Below are positions 33,051 to 42,255 of a stretch of DNA of 64,000 nt, one piece after another. Below the pieces are notes generated by a model. That model was not told the DNA's origin. It was given only the letters and a program-made list of their open reading frames with translations, and did no database searches. Location: contig NZ_NFHD01000016.1 of the NCBI RefSeq assembly GCF_002159185.1, forward strand, positions 1-64,000, written 5' to 3'. The position numbers were made by a program, and so were the translations under genes. Position 1 is the first letter of the stretch, and each line of letters starts with the position of its first letter. The DNA comes from Gemmiger sp. An87. GTDB taxonomy: Bacteria; Bacillota; Clostridia; Oscillospirales; Ruminococcaceae.

Positions 33051-33656
33051 ATGAAGGACAACACCTTTATTCTGCTGGTGATGGGCGCTGCGGCTGCCAT
33101 CTTCGCCGGTACTTACATGTTCATCAACCTGGGCACCGGTGCCTTTAACGACCTGTCCATCGTGGCCATGCTGAAGGACGGCATGGACGGCGGTGACTAC
33201 GCCGCTGCCGCTGGCTTTGCTGCCGGCTTCCTGATCGCCCGTGTGCTGGAAGGTCCTCTGGTTGGCCTGATGGACATCGGCGGCACCCTGCAGACCGGTG
33301 TCGGCATCGGTATCCCCGCGCTGTTTTTGTCCATGGGCTGGCAGTTCCCCTTCTCCAGCTTCCCGGTTGCCCTGCTGGTGGGCGCTGTGATCGGCCTGGT
33401 AATGGGCGGCGTGATCATGCTCATCCGTAAAGCTGTGCCGGAAGGCGTCGCCGTGGGCGGTACCAGCATCATGATGGGCGCGGGCAACGCCATCGGCCGT
33501 TATCTGGCTCCCCTGATCGTGGTGGCTGCCACCCAGTATGATGTGTACGCCGGCATCGGCGCCATCCTGGGCTGCGCCATCTTCTACAAGTGGGGCAAGG
33601 AGCTGGCCGGCGGTGCCATCCTGGGCGCCATGCTGTTTGGCGGCATCTTCCTGTAA
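33039..33656 (+). pseudogene. DUF4310 membrane protein, 3' fragment
   Basis: About 205 codons without their own start, reading DAFMMKDNTFILLVMGAAAAIFAG to KELAGGAILGAMLFGGIFL. Several hydrophobic helices, IEGPLVG-like VLEGPLVGLMDIGG, and MMGAGNAIGRYLAPL match the DUF4310 family, membrane proteins encoded with DgaE-type lyases and KDGP aldolases and probably part of a sugar-acid uptake system. The N-terminus lies at 30353-30409 across the inserted element. With both parts joined the protein would be about 224 residues, full length for the family. ATG codons at 33048 and 33051 might allow weak restart. Confidence 0.78.
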
Positions 33657-33676
33657 GTTGAGAAAGCGGGGCGTTT

Positions 33677-34789
33677 TTGTTGAACGTTTATGAAGAAATC
33701 GGCTTGAAACGGGTGGTCAATGCCAGCGGCCGCATGACCATTCTGGGTGTATCCACCCTGAGCGACGAGGTGGCTCAGGCGGCCATCGCGGGCGGTCAGT
33801 CCTACGTGGTGATCGAGGACCTGATCGACAAGGCGGGCGAGATTATCTCCCGCTACACCGGCGGCGAGGACAGCTGCGTGACATCCAGCGCTTCGGCGGC
33901 CATCTGCCTGACCATCGCAGGCCTGATCACCAAGGGCAACAAGGTGCTCATGGACCGGCTGCCCAATTCGGATGGCCTTGCCAACGAGATCGTGATCCAG
34001 AAGGGCCATAGCGTGCACTACGGCGCGCCCATGCCCACCATGATCCGTCTGGGCGGCGGTGTTCCGGTGGAGGCCGGAACCGCCAACGAGGTGGTGCCCG
34101 AGGACATCGAGGGCGCCATCACCGACAAGACCGTGGCGCTGTTCTATGTGAAGAGCCACCACTGCGTGCAGAAGGGCATGGTTTCGCTGGAGGTCATGCG
34201 GGACATTGCCCACCGGCACGGCCTGCCCCTGATGGTGGATGCGGCTGCGGAGGAAGACTTCCGCAAGTACATCGCTTTGGGCGCGGACCTGGTGGTCTAT
34301 AGCGGCGCGAAGGCGCTGGAAGCCACCACCTCCGGCTTTGTGACCGGCAAAAAGCAGTACATTGACTGGGTGAAGAAGCAGTACCACGGCATCGGCCGCC
34401 CCATGAAGATCGGCAAGGAAGGCATCATGGGCCTTCTGAAGGCGCTGGAGCGCTACGAGAACAAGGACCACGAAAAGGAAGTACGGGAAAACCGGGAAAA
34501 GGTGCGCTACCTGTGCGAGGAAATCGGCAAGATCCCCGGGCTGAAGGCCCAGGAGATTCAGGACGAGGCCGGCCGCGCCATCTACCGCGCCCGGGTGACC
34601 CTGGACCCCGCCGTTGAGATCGGGTGCACCATGGAGGAGATCAACCGCCAGCTGCGAGAGGGCAATCCCTCCATCTACGCCCGCACCGAGTTTTTGAATC
34701 TGGGCAAAATCGACTTTGACCCCCGGCCCATGGTGGAGGGAGACAAGGAACTGATTGTGAAACGCCTGAAGGAAATCATTGGAGGTTGA
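33677..34789 (+). CDS. dgaE: DgaE-like PLP-dependent ammonia lyase
   Basis: 370 residues, starting at a TTG at 33677 or 33680; the ribosome site is weak. It belongs to the SelA-like PLP enzymes (VNASGRMTILGVS, VTSSASAAICLTIAGL, VDAAAEEDFRKY, and YSGAKALEATTSGF with the PLP Lys). DgaE of Salmonella converts D-glucosaminate-6-phosphate to 2-keto-3-deoxygluconate-6-phosphate and ammonia. The next gene is the matching aldolase, which supports the role, but the exact amino-sugar acid here is inferred. It lies downstream of the disrupted DUF4310 gene. Confidence 0.85.
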   Translation: MLNVYEEIGLKRVVNASGRMTILGVSTLSDEVAQAAIAGGQSYVVIEDLIDKAGEIISRYTGGEDSCVTSSASAAICLTIAGLITKGNKVLMDRLPNSDGLANEIVIQKGHSVHYGAPMPTMIRLGGGVPVEAGTANEVVPEDIEGAITDKTVALFYVKSHHCVQKGMVSLEVMRDIAHRHGLPLMVDAAAEEDFRKYIALGADLVVYSGAKALEATTSGFVTGKKQYIDWVKKQYHGIGRPMKIGKEGIMGLLKALERYENKDHEKEVRENREKVRYLCEEIGKIPGLKAQEIQDEAGRAIYRARVTLDPAVEIGCTMEEINRQLREGNPSIYARTEFLNLGKIDFDPRPMVEGDKELIVKRLKEIIGG

Positions 34790-34794
34790 TCATT

Positions 34795-35529
34795 ATGGCA
34801 ATTGCTTATTATCATGACCGCGTATGCCTGAACGTGCTGGGCGGCAGCGTGGAGAACGCGAAGGAACTGTATGAGGCCGCCGAAGGCCATGTGGAGGTGG
34901 GCGTGCTGTCCGCCAATTATCCCGACGTGGAGAGCGCTGTGGAGGACATGAAGCGCTACATGGAAGTGCTGGAAGGCAATCTGTCCGTTGGTCTGGGCGG
35001 CGGCAACCCCAAGCAGTGGAAGGTTGTGGCCGATATTGCCAAGGAGATCAAGGCAAACCACTTCAATCAGGTGTTCTCCGCGGTGGGCTACACCCGCGCC
35101 AACGTGGACAATGACTGGAGCCACATCAACGCTCTGGTATCTCCCACCGGTATTCCCGGTATGGTGAAGATCTCCACCGGCCCCATCTCCAAGGACTGCG
35201 CCGAGCCCGCCAATGTTCCGGTGGACACCGCCATCGCCATGATTCGCGAGATGGGCGGCAATTCCATCAAGTTTTTCCCCATGGGCGGCCTGAAGTGCCG
35301 CGAGGAGCTGCGCGCCGTGGCGGAGGCCTGCGCCCGCAACGACTTTGTCCTGGAGCCCACCGGCGGCATTGATCCCGGGAACTTCCGCGAGATCATGGAG
35401 ATCATCCTGAATGCCGGTGTGCAGAAGGTAATCCCTCACGTGTACACCTCCATCATCGACAAGGAGACCGGCAACACCAAGCCGGAGGAAGTACGCAACC
35501 TGATGAAGATCGTGAAGGAACTGGTCTGA
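34795..35529 (+). CDS. dgaF: KDGP aldolase family protein
   Basis: 244 residues from the ATG at 34795, chosen because GGAGG (34781-34785) lies 9 bases before it. The KDGP aldolase family cleaves 2-keto-3-deoxygluconate-6-phosphate into pyruvate and glyceraldehyde-3-phosphate. VGLGGGNPKQW, TGIPGMVKISTGP, GGNSIKFFPMGGLK (with the likely Schiff-base Lys) and LEPTGGIDPGNF are barrel motifs of the family. It follows the DgaE-like lyase and completes the catabolic pair. Confidence 0.88.
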   Translation: MAIAYYHDRVCLNVLGGSVENAKELYEAAEGHVEVGVLSANYPDVESAVEDMKRYMEVLEGNLSVGLGGGNPKQWKVVADIAKEIKANHFNQVFSAVGYTRANVDNDWSHINALVSPTGIPGMVKISTGPISKDCAEPANVPVDTAIAMIREMGGNSIKFFPMGGLKCREELRAVAEACARNDFVLEPTGGIDPGNFREIMEIILNAGVQKVIPHVYTSIIDKETGNTKPEEVRNLMKIVKELV

Positions 35530-35551
35530 TTCATTCTTAAGCCCTCCTAAC

Positions 35552-35594
35552 AAAAGCCGCTGATCCTGTTTCGCATCCGGGAGCGGCGGCTTTT
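35552..35594 (+). terminator. Terminator of the dga-like operon
   Basis: AAAAGCCGC and GCGGCTTTT pair around a 25-base loop, followed by T and pyrimidines. A stronger shared terminator follows. Confidence 0.6.
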
Positions 35595-35622
35595 CTCTCT
35601 TCTTACCCTCTGCGAAATGCAG

Positions 35623-35660
35623 AAAAAAGGCCCGCACGGCAAATGCCGTGCGGGCCTTTT
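35623..35660. terminator. Bidirectional terminator between convergent operons
   Basis: AAAAGGCCCGCACGGC and GCCGTGCGGGCCTTTT form a 16-bp stem with an AAAT loop. It ends both the dga-like operon and the leftward mannan operon. Confidence 0.93.
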
Positions 35661-35680
35661 GTGATTCAAAATGCGGAAAA

Positions 35681-36634
35681 TCAGCTGACCAGGCAGGCTG
35701 CGCCGATGAGCCCGGCATCGCTGCCCAGGCTGGCAATGCGCACCGGAGGCGTGGGAATGCGCCGGCCGGCAAATGCGTTCTCCTGCACATACTCGGTGAG
35801 GGGTTTGGTGAGCACCTCACCCTGAGCGCAAACGCCGCCGGAGATCAGCACCACCTGGGGACGGAAGATGTTCACCATGTCGGTGATGGCCTCGCCCAGC
35901 CAGACCAGATACTGGTCGATGACGGCCTGGGCGGTCTTGTCACCCGCCTGGGCGGCATCGAAGGGGATCTTGCCGTTCATGTTGGAAAGATCGCCGCCGC
36001 ACAGCTGGTTCATCAGGCTGGCGGGATCAGCCTCAGCGGCGCGCTGTGCCTGACGGATCAGGGCGTTGGCGCTGCAGTAAGCCTCGATGCAGCCCTTGCG
36101 GCCGCAGGTGCACAGCTCGCCGCCGTGGATCAGCTGGGTGTGGCCCAGCTCCATGCCGCCGGGGCCACCCTCAAAGACCTTGCCGTCCCACACGACACCG
36201 CCGCCCACGCCGGTGCCCAGCGTGAGCAGTACGGCGCTGGCGCTGCCCTGGGCCGCACCGGCGGCGCATTCGCCCAGCGCCGCGCAGTTGGCGTCGTTGG
36301 ACATCTTCACCGGCATGCCCAGGGATTCGGTCAGATAGGAGCCAAGGGGCAGATATTCCCAGTTGGCGAAGTTATTGGAATAGATGACCTCGCCGGTCTC
36401 GGCATTCACGGTGCCGGGGCAGCCCATGCCCACACCGGCACAGTCCTCCCGGCTCACGCCGGCCTGCTCCAGCGCCTGCAGAGCCAGACGGACGATGTCG
36501 TCCGCCACCTCCTTCCAGGGGCGCTGCGCTCCGGTGGGGCAGGACAGCTTGACCAGAATGTGGTTGTCCGCGTCCACCACGCCTGCCTTGATGTTGGTGC
36601 CGCCCAGATCAATGCCGATCTTGTAGGGTTTCAT
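35681..36634 (-). CDS. glcK: ROK family sugar kinase (glucokinase)
   Basis: 317 residues. The ATP site is GIDLGGTNIKAG; the ROK zinc and substrate motif is MELGHTQLIHGGELCTCGRKGCIEAYCS, with the E-x-G-H box and C-x-C-G-x2-G-C-x-E cluster complete. It phosphorylates glucose, possibly mannose, at C6. GGAGG precedes the ATG at 36634. It is the last gene of the leftward manno-oligosaccharide operon, following mannose-6-phosphate isomerase, so a role with sugars freed by the GH2 and GH13 enzymes is likely. Confidence 0.9.
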   Translation of the reverse strand: MKPYKIGIDLGGTNIKAGVVDADNHILVKLSCPTGAQRPWKEVADDIVRLALQALEQAGVSREDCAGVGMGCPGTVNAETGEVIYSNNFANWEYLPLGSYLTESLGMPVKMSNDANCAALGECAAGAAQGSASAVLLTLGTGVGGGVVWDGKVFEGGPGGMELGHTQLIHGGELCTCGRKGCIEAYCSANALIRQAQRAAEADPASLMNQLCGGDLSNMNGKIPFDAAQAGDKTAQAVIDQYLVWLGEAITDMVNIFRPQVVLISGGVCAQGEVLTKPLTEYVQENAFAGRRIPTPPVRIASLGSDAGLIGAACLVS

Positions 36635-36681
36635 CTGCGATCATCCTCCGTTTTGCTTGTTGTGTGAGTTTTTGTATCCGC

Positions 36682-37617
36682 TCAGGCTTCGCCGGTCACC
36701 CAGGAAACCAGGGTGGTGGCGCTGCCGGAAAGGTTCCATTCGCCGCTGTTTGCGGGCAGGAACAGGCTGTCGCCCTTGTTGATTTCCAGGGTCTCGCCGC
36801 CGCAGGTGAGGGCACCGCTGCCCTCGGTGACCAAAAAGCTGGTGAAGCTCTCCGGTCCGCAGACGCCCTTGCCCTCGCCCTTCACCACATCCGCGGTGAA
36901 GTACTCACATTTTACCAGATGTCCGTCAAAATTCCAATCCTTTCGGGGCGGAACGCACTGGGTCACCGCCAGCGCCTGGGGCACATGCAGAGCCCGGGGC
37001 TTGCCGTCCGCACCCACGCGGCCGTAGTCGTACACCCGGTAGGTCACGTTGGAATTCTGCTGGATCTCGGCGATCACAATGCCCTTGCAGATGGCATGCA
37101 GGGTGCCGGAGGGGATGAAGAACACATCGCCCTTGTGCACCGGAGCCGCATTCAGCACTTCGGTGAGGGTGTTGTCCTGGATGCGGCGCTCAAACTCCTC
37201 TTTGCTGATCTCATGGTCAAAACCATAATACAGGAAGGCATCCGGCTCGCAGTCCAGCACATACCACATCTCGGTCTTGCCGTACTGACCCTCATGCTCC
37301 AGAGCATACTCGTTGCTGGGATGCACCTGGATGGACAGGTTGTCCTTCGCGTCGATGAACTTGGTCAGGATGGGGAAATCCTCGAACCGCTCGCAGTTGG
37401 TGCCCAGCACAGCCTTGCCGTGCTTTTCCATGTACTGGGGCAGGGTCAGGCCTGCGTCCGGTCCGTTCACGATGGTGGAGGGGCCGTCCTTGTGGCAGGA
37501 GAGCACCCAGGCCTCGGCCAGGGGCTTCAGATCGCTCTCGATGCCAAAGTCGGTGCGCAGCTTCTCGCCGCCCCAGATGTAATCCTTGCATTCCGGCTTC
37601 AGTTTCAGAATTGCCAT
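36682..37617 (-). CDS. manA: Mannose-6-phosphate isomerase, class I
   Basis: 311 residues, the short Firmicutes form. It interconverts mannose-6-phosphate and fructose-6-phosphate with zinc. IWGGEKLRTDFG opens the cupin fold; the zinc ligands are in QVHPSNEYAL and KTEMWYVLD, and SGTLHAI is the active-site strand. It sits between the phosphohexomutase and ROK kinase genes, where it would feed mannose carbon into glycolysis. Confidence 0.93.
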   Translation of the reverse strand: MAILKLKPECKDYIWGGEKLRTDFGIESDLKPLAEAWVLSCHKDGPSTIVNGPDAGLTLPQYMEKHGKAVLGTNCERFEDFPILTKFIDAKDNLSIQVHPSNEYALEHEGQYGKTEMWYVLDCEPDAFLYYGFDHEISKEEFERRIQDNTLTEVLNAAPVHKGDVFFIPSGTLHAICKGIVIAEIQQNSNVTYRVYDYGRVGADGKPRALHVPQALAVTQCVPPRKDWNFDGHLVKCEYFTADVVKGEGKGVCGPESFTSFLVTEGSGALTCGGETLEINKGDSLFLPANSGEWNLSGSATTLVSWVTGEA

Positions 37618-37632
37618 TGTTTTACACGCTCC

Positions 37633-39321
37633 TTACGCCTGCATTATGGCCTTGGCGGCTGCGGCCATCTTCTCGTTGATCGCATCCGCGGCAGCTCCGC
37701 TCTCGCCCACGGCAGACAGGTACACCTTGATCTTGGGCTCGGTGCCGGAGGGGCGCACCATGAACTTGGCCTTGCCCGCCAGACGGAACTCCAGCACGTC
37801 GGCCTTGGGCAGGCCGGTGCCCTCGGCGGAATAGTCCACCAGCTGTTCCACCTCGAGGCCCGCAATGGCCTTGGGCGGGTTGCTGCGCAGCTCCTTCATC
37901 AGCTGCTGCATGGTGTGCATGCCGCTCTCGCCCTCGAAGGCGAAGCTGAGCAGGTCGTTCTTGTACCAGCCGAACTCGTCGTACAGGCCGTTGATGGCAT
38001 CCAGCAGGGTCTTGCCCTGCTTGGCGTACCAAGCGGCCGCCTCGCAGATCAGCAGGGTGGCGTTCACTGCGTCCTTATCCCGCACGTGGCCGCCGGACAG
38101 GTAGCCGTAGCTCTCCTCAAAGCCGAAGATGTAACGCTCCGGGGTGCCCTCGCTCTCCAGCAGGCCGATCTGCTCGCCGATGAACTTGAAGCCGGTCAGG
38201 GTGCGGCGCAGCTCCACGCCGTACTTCTCACAAACCGGGGTGGCCATGTCGGTGGAAACGATGGTGGTTACCGCCACGGGAGCCGCGGGCATGGTGCCCT
38301 GGGCCTTGCGGGTGCGGCAGATGTAATCCAGCAGAATCACGCCCATCTCGTTGCCGGTGATCAGGCGGTAGCCGCCCTTGCCGTCCGGCACAGCGGTGCC
38401 GCAGCGGTCGCAGTCCGGGTCGGTGCCCAGCAGCAGGTCCGGCTTCACCCGGTCGCACAGCTCCAGGCCCTTCTGCATGGCCTCGCGAATCTCCGGGTTG
38501 GGGTAGGGGCAGGTGGGGAAATTGCCGTCCGGCAGGCGCTGCTCCTCCACCACGTCCACGTGGGTCACGCCCAGCTTCTTCAGCAGCTTCTCCACGCACT
38601 CCAGGCCCGCGCCGTTCAGCGGGGTGTAGACCAGCTTCAGGTCCGCCACGCCCTCGCCGCTGCCCACGCGCTGGGCGTAGACCGCATCCACAAAAGCGTC
38701 CAGGCATTCCTCGGGAATGTACCGGATGCCGCCCTCAGCCAGAGCCGCGTCAAAGTCCGCCAGCTTCACGTCCGCAAAGCAGTCCACCTGGCTGATCTGG
38801 CCCAGAATCAGCTTGGCAGCCTCCAGGGTGATCTGGCAGCCGTCCGCGCCGTATACCTTGTAGCCGTTGTACTTGGCCGGGTTGTGGCTGGCAGTCACGC
38901 AGACGCCCGCGCCGCAGCCCAGGTACCGCACCGCCCAGCTCAGCGCCGGGGTGGGCTCCAGCCGGGGGTACAGCCAGGCGGTGATGCCGTTGGCCGCCAG
39001 CACACGGGCGGTCTCCCGGGCAAACACGTCGCTCTTGATGCGGCTGTCGTAGCCGATGGCCACCTGCTTGGGCAGCTCGGTGCCGTTCAGATAGTTGGCC
39101 AGGCCCTGGGTGGCCTTGCGGATGTTGTAGATGTTCATCCGGTTGCTACCAGCGCCGATCACGCCCCGCAGGCCGCCGGTGCCGAACTCCAGCTCCCGGT
39201 AAAACCGGTCCTGGATGCCCTCCTCGTCGCCTGCCTCCTTCAGTGCCGCCAGCTCGGCCGCCACGTCTGCGTCCTCCGTGGCCTTCTCCAGCCAGCGTGC
39301 AAACAGCTCCTTGATTTCCAT
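37633..39321 (-). CDS. Phosphohexomutase (phosphogluco/mannomutase)
   Basis: 562 residues, the long PgcA/PGM2-like form. The N-terminal GTGGLRGVIGAGSNRMN and the catalytic TASHNPAKYNGYKVYG (phospho-Ser) are clear; GTDPDCDRCG is the metal loop and MVRPSGTEPKIKVY the C-terminal phosphate-binding loop. It moves phosphate between C1 and C6 of hexoses. In this operon it would turn the mannose-1-phosphate released by the GH130 phosphorylase into mannose-6-phosphate for manA, though it could also serve glucose-1-phosphate. Confidence 0.92.
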   Translation of the reverse strand: MEIKELFARWLEKATEDADVAAELAALKEAGDEEGIQDRFYRELEFGTGGLRGVIGAGSNRMNIYNIRKATQGLANYLNGTELPKQVAIGYDSRIKSDVFARETARVLAANGITAWLYPRLEPTPALSWAVRYLGCGAGVCVTASHNPAKYNGYKVYGADGCQITLEAAKLILGQISQVDCFADVKLADFDAALAEGGIRYIPEECLDAFVDAVYAQRVGSGEGVADLKLVYTPLNGAGLECVEKLLKKLGVTHVDVVEEQRLPDGNFPTCPYPNPEIREAMQKGLELCDRVKPDLLLGTDPDCDRCGTAVPDGKGGYRLITGNEMGVILLDYICRTRKAQGTMPAAPVAVTTIVSTDMATPVCEKYGVELRRTLTGFKFIGEQIGLLESEGTPERYIFGFEESYGYLSGGHVRDKDAVNATLLICEAAAWYAKQGKTLLDAINGLYDEFGWYKNDLLSFAFEGESGMHTMQQLMKELRSNPPKAIAGLEVEQLVDYSAEGTGLPKADVLEFRLAGKAKFMVRPSGTEPKIKVYLSAVGESGAAADAINEKMAAAAKAIMQA

Positions 39322-39351
39322 ATCGTTCCATCCTTTCGCCGTATCCGGCTA

Positions 39352-39750
39352 TTATTGACTGTTGTTTGCTGCTTCCCGCCAATCCCAGGGAAGCAGCTGT
39401 TCCAGCGTGACCACAACGCCCTCTCTCATCAGCACCTGGGCGTTTCGGTTTTCCTCGGCCAGCTGGCTCAGAAATTCCCGGCAGCGGCCGCAGGGCGGCA
39501 GAATTTTGCCATCCCAGTTCACCGCTACGATCTTATCGATCACATGCTCGCCCGCCGTGATCATGGCGGCAGCCGCCGCATGCTCGGCGCAGAAGCCCAT
39601 GGAGCAGCCGGTGTCGATGCAGACACCCCGATACACGTTGCCGTCCCTCGTCAGGATGGCCGCGCCCACGCCGCCGGATTCCGCCCAGGGCGAAAGCCGT
39701 TTTGGGGCCAGGACGGCCTTTGCCTGCTCATACAGTTCCTCGAATTCCAT
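39352..39750 (-). CDS. cdd: Cytidine deaminase
   Basis: 132 residues, normal for the tetrameric enzyme. It deaminates cytidine and deoxycytidine. The zinc site is CAEHAAAAAMI (with the proton-shuttling Glu) and PPCGRCREFL. GAGGAA precedes the ATG. Its place between the beta-mannosidase and the mutase, with gaps of 6 and 30 bases, puts a nucleoside-salvage gene inside a sugar operon. Confidence 0.9.
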   Translation of the reverse strand: MEFEELYEQAKAVLAPKRLSPWAESGGVGAAILTRDGNVYRGVCIDTGCSMGFCAEHAAAAAMITAGEHVIDKIVAVNWDGKILPPCGRCREFLSQLAEENRNAQVLMREGVVVTLEQLLPWDWREAANNSQ

Positions 39751-39756
39751 AAGCGC

Positions 39757-42255
39757 TCATTCCTCCCGGCCGATGTTGTAAACGCTGCGGCAGTGAAGAC
39801 CGCGGGTATGGCCGGACAGGATGCGAATCCGCTTGGTTCCGGCATTCATGTCGAAGTAGTTGTCGTCCAGCAGCAGGGTTTCGTCCTCGTTCTGAATCTC
39901 CACGCCCCGGGCGTAGGCGTCGGCGTGAACGGTGAGCCATTCGCCCTCCTGGGTGCAGCGCAGGTTCGGCTGCCGGTATTGGAAGTACTTGGGCAGCGAC
40001 AGGATGACCGTGCCCTCCGAGAGGATGCAGCCGTCCTGCTCGGCCTCGTAGCTGATGTACTGATGGTGCTCCTCCAGCTCGGGCAGCTCCACCCGGTCCA
40101 GCCACAGGGCGCTCAGGGGCGGCACGGTGACCTGCTGCTCCTCCCGGCGCAGCACCGAGCCGTCCGCCTCTCGCAGGGCCCAGCGCACCGTGACGGTCTG
40201 GGCACAGCGGGTCTCGTTGGACAGATTCAGCCGGAAGGTTTTGCGGGGTGCAAAATGCTGCCAGTTCATGGGGTTGGGGTCGGTGAGCCAGCCCTCCTCC
40301 TCGCAGGAGAGCAGCACCGGCACGAAGAACCGCTTGGCCGCATAGTGCAGCGCCTTCCAGCGGCCGGTGTAGTCGATGGAGGACCAGGAGGCCACCGGCC
40401 AGCAGTCGTTCAGCTGCCAGTAGACCGCGCCCATGCAGCGGCCCCGGTTGCGGCGGAAGTGCTCCACCCCGTAGCGGATGGCATCCGCCTGCAGCATCTG
40501 GGAGGCATACAGCAGCGTCTCGAATCGGTTGGGGTACAGATAAGTCTGCTGCAGGTAGTTCAGAATTTTGCCGTTGGCCGCGCCGTTGCGCTGGTGGCGC
40601 TCCATCACATAGGAGAAGACGTTCCGGTCCTCCGGCAGGGTGAAGGTGTCCACCGTGGCCTTGCAGGGGAAGGACTGGAAGCCGAATTCCGACACGTAGC
40701 GGAAGAAGAATTTGCGATATTCCGAGAAGGGCTTGTTGCCGTGCCACACGTCCCAGTAATGCACGTCGCCCCGGTCCGGGGAGCTGGGATCGTCAAAGGA
40801 GCCGCCGGAGGAGGGGCTGGCCGGCCAGTAGAAGCGGTCCGGGTCCAGCTCACGGAGCATCTGGGGCAGAATGCGCTCGAACAGAATCAGGTAATCCCGC
40901 ACCTGCCAGTCCTCGTCCACCCACTGGCGGTCCTTGGTGAACATCTCCATCTCGTTGTTGCCGCACCACAGTGCCAGGCTGGCGTGGTGGCGCAGGCGGC
41001 GGATGTTGTCGGCAAATTCCGCCCGGATGGTGGCCTCGAAGGAGTCGGTCAGCTGATACATACCGCAGGCAAACATGAAGTCCTGCCAGACCATGAGACC
41101 CAGCTCGTCGCAGCAGTCAAAGAACCAGTCCTCCGGGTAGTAGCCGCCGCCCCAGATGCGGACCAGATTGAAGTTGGCTGCCTTGCAGTCCTCCAGCAGG
41201 CGGCGGGTGCGCTCGGCGCTGGTGCGGCCCAGCAGGTGATCCTCCGGGATGTAGTCCGCGCCCATGGCGAAGACTTCCACGCCGTTTACCTGATGGGCGA
41301 AGCTCTCGCCGTACTGATCCTTTTTGCGGCTTACCGTGAGGGTGCGCAGGCCGATACGCTTTTCCCAGGCATCCACCGGGCAGCCGCCGTCCAGCAGCTC
41401 CACCCGCAGCCGGTACAGCGGCTGTTCGCCCAGGCCGTTGGGCCACCAGAGCCGGGGATTCGGCACCGGGATGGTGGGGCAGTTTTCGCCCTGGAACAGG
41501 CATTCGCCTTCCGGGCTGTACAAAAATGCCCGGTATTCCGGCAGATTGCCCTGTTCGTTTTTCACGGTCAGATCCAGCTCTGCCAGGTTCTCGCTGTGGC
41601 GCTGGCGCACCAGCACATCGCCCAGACGTTGGACGTCGGCGGCTACCAGGACCACCGGCCGGAACAGACCGGCGTCCGGCAGATGTGCACCCCAGTCCCA
41701 GCCGAACATACAGTGGGCTTTGCGCAGATGGACGAAGCCATCCATGGCGTCCTCCGCGCCCCGAACCGGCGATTGGGCGAAGGCATCGCGGATGTACTTG
41801 AGGGGAGAGGCCAGCTTCACCAGCAGTTGGTTGCCCCGGGGCAGCGTGTTGTCGGTGATTTCAAATTCCCAGGTGCGGTGCATGTTGTCGGTGCGGCCCA
41901 GCAGACGGCCGTTCAACGTGATCTCGCCCAGGGTGTCCACGCCCTCGAACCGCAGCAGCAGCCGGGGAGCGGTTTCGTATCCGGCGGGCAGGTCGAACTC
42001 CAGCCGGTATTCGTAGTCCTGCTCCATGAGGGGGAGCAGCTTTTCCGCATTGTCCCGCCAGTAGGGGTCGGGGATGCGGCCGTTCTCATACAGAGTGGTG
42101 TAAACGGTTCCGGGCACCCGGGCGGGCTGCCAGTCCGGCTGGCCGGCGGTGTGCAGCTGCCAGCCCGGCTGGCCGGCGGTGTGCAGCTGCCAGCCCGGCT
42201 GGCCGGCGGTGTGCAGCTGCCAGCCCATGTTCAGCATCTGTTCTTTGCGCATCAT
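39757..42255 (-). CDS. Beta-mannosidase (GH2)
   Basis: 832 residues without signal peptide, so cytoplasmic. It removes beta-linked mannose from the non-reducing end of oligosaccharides. [22 protein letters not shown] and [12 protein letters not shown] are signatures of the mannosidase branch of GH2; the acid/base Glu is in [10 protein letters not shown] and the nucleophile Glu in [11 protein letters not shown]. The N-terminus contains [10 protein letters not shown] three times in tandem where one copy is expected. The start overlaps the stop of the GH13 gene by 4 bases. Confidence 0.92.
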   Translation of the reverse strand: MMRKEQMLNMGWQLHTAGQPGWQLHTAGQPGWQLHTAGQPDWQPARVPGTVYTTLYENGRIPDPYWRDNAEKLLPLMEQDYEYRLEFDLPAGYETAPRLLLRFEGVDTLGEITLNGRLLGRTDNMHRTWEFEITDNTLPRGNQLLVKLASPLKYIRDAFAQSPVRGAEDAMDGFVHLRKAHCMFGWDWGAHLPDAGLFRPVVLVAADVQRLGDVLVRQRHSENLAELDLTVKNEQGNLPEYRAFLYSPEGECLFQGENCPTIPVPNPRLWWPNGLGEQPLYRLRVELLDGGCPVDAWEKRIGLRTLTVSRKKDQYGESFAHQVNGVEVFAMGADYIPEDHLLGRTSAERTRRLLEDCKAANFNLVRIWGGGYYPEDWFFDCCDELGLMVWQDFMFACGMYQLTDSFEATIRAEFADNIRRLRHHASLALWCGNNEMEMFTKDRQWVDEDWQVRDYLILFERILPQMLRELDPDRFYWPASPSSGGSFDDPSSPDRGDVHYWDVWHGNKPFSEYRKFFFRYVSEFGFQSFPCKATVDTFTLPEDRNVFSYVMERHQRNGAANGKILNYLQQTYLYPNRFETLLYASQMLQADAIRYGVEHFRRNRGRCMGAVYWQLNDCWPVASWSSIDYTGRWKALHYAAKRFFVPVLLSCEEEGWLTDPNPMNWQHFAPRKTFRLNLSNETRCAQTVTVRWALREADGSVLRREEQQVTVPPLSALWLDRVELPELEEHHQYISYEAEQDGCILSEGTVILSLPKYFQYRQPNLRCTQEGEWLTVHADAYARGVEIQNEDETLLLDDNYFDMNAGTKRIRILSGHTRGLHCRSVYNIGREE
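42136..42225 (-). repeat. Three 30-bp tandem repeats in the GH2 gene
   Basis: Three consecutive identical 30-base units (each beginning CGGCTGGCCGGCGGTGTGCA on the plus strand) encode three in-frame copies of a 10-residue peptide ([10 protein letters not shown]) near residue 12 of the beta-mannosidase. The perfect identity implies recent duplication. Confidence 0.95.

Noticed and set aside
42136-42225. CRISPR-like repetition
   Set aside because: The units are directly adjacent with no spacers and lie in frame inside a gene.
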